Of a stretch of 8,643 bases of DNA, positions 5,034-8,643 are shown one piece after another. The notes under the pieces are model-generated. The model ran no database searches. It had not been told where the DNA came from and worked only from the letters and a program-made list of their open reading frames with translations. The stretch is from the NCBI GenBank assembly GCA_937894665.1, contig CALAWF010000004.1:1-8643 (forward strand), read 5' to 3'. This DNA comes from an uncultured bacterium. GTDB lineage: Bacteria; Cyanobacteriota; Vampirovibrionia; Gastranaerophilales; Gastranaerophilaceae. The first letter of the stretch is position 1. Every line of letters begins with the position of its first letter. A program made the position numbers and the translations under genes.

Positions 5034-5066
5034 AAATAAACTCTTAATGACGTGTAGAGTTTATTT
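5034..5066 (-). terminator. terminator-like hairpin overlapping the rsmG stop codon
   Basis: A perfect 11-bp inverted repeat, AAATAAACTCT (5034-5044) with AGAGTTTATTT (5056-5066), closes an 11-base loop. The rsmG stop codon (5061-5063) lies inside one arm. On the minus strand the hairpin is followed by ATGTTACAATTT, which is T-rich but has no clean T-run, so termination may be incomplete and yjbQ could receive readthrough. The other direction (CTTTAAAA) is no better. Confidence 0.5.
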
Positions 5067-5657
5067 CTTTAAAATAACAATTAAATTCCTTTCGTGGTTT
5101 TCCCCGAGAGGGAGAGAATATTCTATAATATCAACAATTTTAGCATTATATTTTTTTAAGATAGAATTAGCTTCTTCAATTTCTTGAGGGGTTTTTCGTG
5201 ATTTGTAAGCTACAAAATATCCCCCTTTTTTTAGTTTTGGAAGTGCGTATTCACAAATATTTTTTAAAGATGATACAGCTCGAGAAGTTATCATGTCAAA
5301 TTTTGCATCGAGAGTTTCGACTCTTGAACAAACAGGTTCTAAATTTTCGATATTTAATTTATCTTTCAATGTTTGTACTGCTCGGATTTTTTTTGCAATG
5401 CTATCTAGTGCTGTAACTTTCAATTTAGGGTACGTTAATGCGATAGGAACAGATGGAAATCCTCCTCCGGTTCCAATATCAAGTACAGTTTTAATTTTTG
5501 CAGTATCAAATTTTTCAAAAAAGTTTTCAATTGCAAGGGAATCAAAAACATGCTTTTCCCACAAGTATCTTTCATCGTTTTTTGATATTAAGTTAACTTT
5601 AGAATTTTCTTCTAAGAATAATTTCATATATTCTTCGTATTTAGTTTTGTTTTCCAT
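5061..5657 (-). CDS. rsmG: 16S rRNA (guanine-N7) methyltransferase RsmG (GidB)
   Basis: RsmG uses S-adenosylmethionine to methylate N7 of G527 (E. coli numbering) in the 530 loop of 16S rRNA, acting on the small subunit in the cytoplasm. I choose the ATG at 5655-5657 (198 residues) because AGGA lies 5 bases upstream; an ATG nine codons earlier has only weak signals. In this numbering NLIS and the HVFDSL segment (36-41) come first. VLDIGTGGGFPSVP (58-71) is SAM motif I, TALDSIAKK (82-90) is motif II, and SRAVSSL (125-131) is the RsmG signature segment. KKGGYFVAYKS follows near residue 145. The length is close to the 207 residues of E. coli RsmG. The gene overlaps the end of the ATPase-TPR gene by 17 bases, so it is probably the last gene of that operon. 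In other bacteria, loss of rsmG gives low-level streptomycin resistance. Confidence 0.95.
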   Translation of the reverse strand: MENKTKYEEYMKLFLEENSKVNLISKNDERYLWEKHVFDSLAIENFFEKFDTAKIKTVLDIGTGGGFPSVPIALTYPKLKVTALDSIAKKIRAVQTLKDKLNIENLEPVCSRVETLDAKFDMITSRAVSSLKNICEYALPKLKKGGYFVAYKSRKTPQEIEEANSILKKYNAKIVDIIEYSLPLGENHERNLIVILKK

Positions 5658-8085
5658 ATTCTTCCTGTAATTTGATAAAATCATCTTCTGATATTCGTCG
5701 TTTTAGGTCTTCAATTCTGGATTGAATTTTATTCAAGTTGTCTTTATTGAATGATTGTTTTGACATATTGTATGCTTCAATCAAGTATTTGTATGAATGA
5801 GTAAAATCTTTTCTTCTTGAATAATAGTCGCCCAGTTCGGTTAATGCACTTATTATATGATAAGGTTCATTTAATTTTTTAGCATAATACAGTGCTTGGT
5901 TCAAGTATTCTAAGGCCTTTTCTTTATCTTTAGCTCCATAAATTTCAGCTAAATGGAGTGCAGAATAATATAACCCGTTATAATTTTTCGTAGCTCGGTC
6001 TATTCTTATACTTTCATTATAATATTTTATTGCATGTTGTGGACTTCCTGCTTCATCATATAATTCGGCAAGATTTGCAAGTGCCATGGATAAATATTTA
6101 TTATGGTTTGGATTTGAATCCAGCTCAATACATTTTTTGTAGTATAGTGCAGCCATTCTTGTATCATTTTGTTCGTCGAATGAACCTGCTGATTTATAGT
6201 ATAATTCTGCTAATACATTTTTATTTGTGTGGATGTCAACGAGTTTTAGTGATTTTTCATAGTATTGAAATTCTACATCAGGATTATCTGTTAATCTTGC
6301 TAGTGCCAAGTTAACTTTGATTTTCATTTCGTTTGGCAAGTTTTGATGCTCAAGTTCAGATAATATGTATTTTGCGTTGTCATGTTTATAGATGATGTAA
6401 TAAATGTTTGCTATTTCAAGTTTTACTTGGGCAATTTTATCGGCATCTGCGACATTAAAATAAAAATCTTGTGCTTGAGTGTATGCTTCTAATGCTTCAT
6501 ACCATTGAGATAGGTGTTTATGAGCTTCGGCTAATTTAATATAAATTGTTGGTAAAAATTGATAAAATGATTCATCATCTTTTTTAGTTAGTGCATTTTG
6601 GTATAATAAAATTGCGTGTTTGTAATTGTATTTACTCTCTTCTTGTTTTGCAAGGTTCAAAAGTTGAGTTAAACTCATTCCGTCGCTTTTTTCTTCAAGC
6701 TCATTTTGTTTGGTTTTGTCGTTAATAAAACCTTTTATTGAATCTGCAATGTTATCCAGTACAGATTCATCTTCTATAATGAAACTAATTTTGTTGATTT
6801 TGTCTTCTTTAGTTTCTTCTTGTTGTTGAGCTTCCGGAGTAGGTTCTATTGTTGAAGTTTCTTCTTTTTGAACTTCTACAGCCGGAGTATTTGGAGACGT
6901 TTCAACCGTCGGATCCACAGAAATTAGGCGAACATCTTTCATATTTAATTCCGGCTTTTTAGGGATGAATAATGAGTGATATTCAATTTCATTTCGCATT
7001 GTTTGACGAGAGAGCATTAAATCTCTTTCAAGAGGTTTTAATGGAAGTTGAGTATTATATAAATCAGCACAAGCAGAATGTAATTTAATCATTACATTCT
7101 CCGGAATTTGATGTTCAATAATATCTCTAAATGCTTCATCTAAATATAGACATTCTCCATCAACGGATAATATTGAGTTTGTTACAAAAAAGATAATACG
7201 TTCTTTATTATATAAGTGTAATGATTTTAACAAGTTTACGTGAATAGGTATTCTCATAACTGTTAAAAGTCTAAATAGGTGAGCACTTATTGGATCAACT
7301 AATGATAGGGATTCTCTTGTAATAAATTCTGAAAAAGCCATAAAACTTTTTGAGTAGCCTTCCAAAAATTGAACAAGGCTAAGTTGTCTTAAATTCATTA
7401 TTTTAACAGAAAGATTTACATAGTTGTAATATCCTTTTGAATGTTTATATAATTCATTTGATAAAAGTCCGATATGTTTTATTCCGTTGTTTTTTAGAAA
7501 CTTTTCAAAAATAGGTTTTGTTAATGCAAGACAAGTTGTTTTATCAGACTCTGTATCTTCAAAGTCTTCTTGTTCTATTTTTCTTGTAGTTATTATTATT
7601 TTAATGTTTGGGAGTTTTAAAAGATGTTTTATAAAACTCAAAATTTCAGACTTATTATTTTTTAAAATTTCTTCAAAAGAATCAAGTATAATGGTAATTG
7701 GAGTATGAATTGTGTTGAAATAAGAATTTATTTTCTGAGTAAAATTTTCTGTTTTAATCCTTGGGGGAATAATTTTCCCCATTAGAGTATAGTTTCTAAA
7801 TGTTTCAAAAAATGATAATAGCATATCATCAAGAATTGTTGTTTCCAAGCAGTTGTATTTTAGGACTAATGTTTTTTCATTCAAGAAAGAAGAAACAAAG
7901 TTAACGATAGAAGTTTTTCCGGTTCCCTTAAAACCGTTAACTAAAAGTAACTTGTTGTCAGATTGAAGGAATGAACAAATTTCACTAATTTGTTTTTCGT
8001 TATTTTCTATTAAACAAGGTTCAAAGGGACCTTCTTTAGGAATATCTTTAATTGTAATTATTTTATCTATAAAATCTGTATTCAT
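5641..8085 (-). CDS. STAND-like P-loop ATPase with C-terminal TPR repeats
   Basis: An 814-residue protein in three parts. Residues about 20-210 are a P-loop NTPase: Walker A GFKGTGKTS (51-59), Walker B ITIILDSFEE (130-139) with Asp135, and a sensor strand KIIITTRK (162-169), a pattern typical of STAND/NACHT-type ATPases. Residues about 210-350 are helical and probably include the lid and winged-helix regions. A Pro/Glu/Thr-rich linker (about 390-430) leads to roughly seven or eight tetratricopeptide-like units (about 475-780; for example KLAEAHKHLSQWYEALEAY and NLAELYDEAGSPQHAIKYY). STAND proteins usually use such repeats to sense a ligand or partner, which releases the ATPase for oligomerisation. 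I see no DNA-binding, nuclease, TIR or other effector domain, and no signal peptide. The gene lies 5 bases after the diguanylate cyclase gene with no Shine-Dalgarno of its own, suggesting coupled translation. Its partner or ligand is unknown. Confidence 0.8.
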   Translation of the reverse strand: MNTDFIDKIITIKDIPKEGPFEPCLIENNEKQISEICSFLQSDNKLLLVNGFKGTGKTSIVNFVSSFLNEKTLVLKYNCLETTILDDMLLSFFETFRNYTLMGKIIPPRIKTENFTQKINSYFNTIHTPITIILDSFEEILKNNKSEILSFIKHLLKLPNIKIIITTRKIEQEDFEDTESDKTTCLALTKPIFEKFLKNNGIKHIGLLSNELYKHSKGYYNYVNLSVKIMNLRQLSLVQFLEGYSKSFMAFSEFITRESLSLVDPISAHLFRLLTVMRIPIHVNLLKSLHLYNKERIIFFVTNSILSVDGECLYLDEAFRDIIEHQIPENVMIKLHSACADLYNTQLPLKPLERDLMLSRQTMRNEIEYHSLFIPKKPELNMKDVRLISVDPTVETSPNTPAVEVQKEETSTIEPTPEAQQQEETKEDKINKISFIIEDESVLDNIADSIKGFINDKTKQNELEEKSDGMSLTQLLNLAKQEESKYNYKHAILLYQNALTKKDDESFYQFLPTIYIKLAEAHKHLSQWYEALEAYTQAQDFYFNVADADKIAQVKLEIANIYYIIYKHDNAKYILSELEHQNLPNEMKIKVNLALARLTDNPDVEFQYYEKSLKLVDIHTNKNVLAELYYKSAGSFDEQNDTRMAALYYKKCIELDSNPNHNKYLSMALANLAELYDEAGSPQHAIKYYNESIRIDRATKNYNGLYYSALHLAEIYGAKDKEKALEYLNQALYYAKKLNEPYHIISALTELGDYYSRRKDFTHSYKYLIEAYNMSKQSFNKDNLNKIQSRIEDLKRRISEDDFIKLQEEYGKQN

Positions 8086-8090
8086 ATGTT

Positions 8091-8643
8091 TTAGTTAACA
8101 CGGTTTCTGCCGTTTTCTTTTGCGTGGTATAACCTTTTGTCTGCGGATTCAATAATTTTTGCAGGAGTATTTCCATCTTCTTCTCCGAATGTTGAAACTC
8201 CTAAGCTGATTGTTACATTGCTTTCTCTGCCATTGCTTAGTTTCAGTTTTTTAGATGCAACCATTGTACATAGTTTTTGGGCAATTGAGATAGCTTCTTC
8301 TCGTTTTGTATTAGGGAGAATAATACTCATTTCTTCTCCGCCGTATCTACATACTATATCGGTTGCTCTTACATTTTTCTTTAATGTCATTGCAACTTGT
8401 CTTAACACTGCATCTCCTGATTGGTGTCCATAGTTGTCGTTGAACTTTTTGAAAAAGTCAATATCAATGATTATTAGAGAAAATGGAGTTTCGTATCTCA
8501 TTGCATGAGAAACATATCTTTGCATTTGTTCTTGGAAATATCTATGGTTATATAACTCAGTTAAACCATCTGTTGTTGCAAGTTTATATTGAGTATCAAA
8601 ATCTCTTGATTTAATTAAGTATTTGATAATTACGGCAATTATG
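8091..8643 (-). CDS. diguanylate cyclase (GGDEF domain), membrane-linked, N-terminus outside window
   Basis: The frame stays open to the window edge, so the ATG at 8523-8525 is internal. The upstream codons read IIAVIIKYLIKSRD, then TTDGLTELYNHRYFQEQM. That is the end of a probable transmembrane helix followed directly by the canonical GGDEF-domain start. Within the domain are IIDIDFFKKFNDNYGHQSGD (Mg/GTP binding), the active-site loop RYGGEEM, and SADKRLYHAKENGRNRV at the end. RATD, five residues before GGEEM, is a complete RxxD inhibitory site, so product feedback is expected. The enzyme should make cyclic di-GMP from two GTP at the inner membrane face. The last loop residue is Met rather than the usual Phe, which probably does not abolish activity but is untested. 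The missing N-terminal part would carry the sensor. The ATPase-TPR gene follows after 5 bases. Confidence 0.9.
   Translation of the reverse strand, partial: IIAVIIKYLIKSRDFDTQYKLATTDGLTELYNHRYFQEQMQRYVSHAMRYETPFSLIIIDIDFFKKFNDNYGHQSGDAVLRQVAMTLKKNVRATDIVCRYGGEEMSIILPNTKREEAISIAQKLCTMVASKKLKLSNGRESNVTISLGVSTFGEEDGNTPAKIIESADKRLYHAKENGRNRVN

Noticed and set aside
5293..5670. Open frame of 125 codons on the + strand opposite rsmG
   Set aside because: rsmG on the other strand carries all its family motifs. This frame has a Ser/Phe-rich composition typical of an antisense shadow.
5641..8085. ATPase-TPR protein as an antiviral STAND (Avs) defence gene
   Set aside because: No effector nuclease or other toxic domain is found, and the neighbours are a diguanylate cyclase and rsmG rather than defence or mobile genes.
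8137..8433. Open frame on the + strand opposite the GGDEF domain
   Set aside because: The GGDEF motifs on the minus strand account for the sequence, and no start signals are present.

Overview
This is an AT-rich, gene-dense bacterial window. The best taxonomic clue is the pilin-like protein at 3849-4559. Its N-terminus (FTLAEVLITLGIIGVV... then MTIPTLL) and its DINGKKQGPN segment are of a kind I associate with the many type II secretion/type IV pilin-like proteins of gut Gastranaerophilales (Vampirovibrionia, formerly Melainabacteria). A membrane-linked diguanylate cyclase and several secreted, Cys-bearing orphan proteins fit that, but the assignment is an inference from motif style. I see no rRNA, tRNA, CRISPR array, insertion sequence or phage gene.

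Left part (1-2462): the 3' end of an unrecognised + strand gene meets a leftward three-gene operon head-on, and the two sets share the four bases TTAA as both stop codons. The operon reads, from promoter to end: a secreted four-cysteine protein (1708-2337), a diverged paralogue of it (1007-1687), and a cytoplasmic alpha/beta hydrolase (285-1007) whose start overlaps the preceding stop (TAATG). A short divergent promoter region (2338-2462) separates this operon from a rightward gene for a membrane-anchored protein with a Gln/Pro-rich tail (2463-3170).

Middle (3171-3848): a 372-base stretch without a large gene holds two opposed terminators and a well-formed leftward promoter, and it may encode a small RNA of about 140 nt. 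That RNA would be antisense to the 5' half of an unreported 44-codon ORF (3348-3482) with a good ribosome binding site, a layout reminiscent of type I toxin-antitoxin loci. Next come a 72-residue XRE-type regulator (3543-3761, leftward) and the divergent pilin-like gene. Four TACGTA sites lie between them in an exactly symmetrical array that overlaps both predicted promoters, a likely operator.

Right part (4562-8643): a YjbQ/UPF0047 gene, then a leftward cluster of a membrane-linked GGDEF diguanylate cyclase (truncated by the window edge), a large STAND-like P-loop ATPase with C-terminal TPR repeats, and rsmG (16S rRNA m7G methyltransferase). The cyclase and ATPase genes are 5 bases apart, and the ATPase gene overlaps rsmG by 17 bases, so the three are probably co-transcribed. 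The cyclase/ATPase pair looks like a signalling unit. The ATPase has a sensor-like TPR array but no recognisable effector domain.
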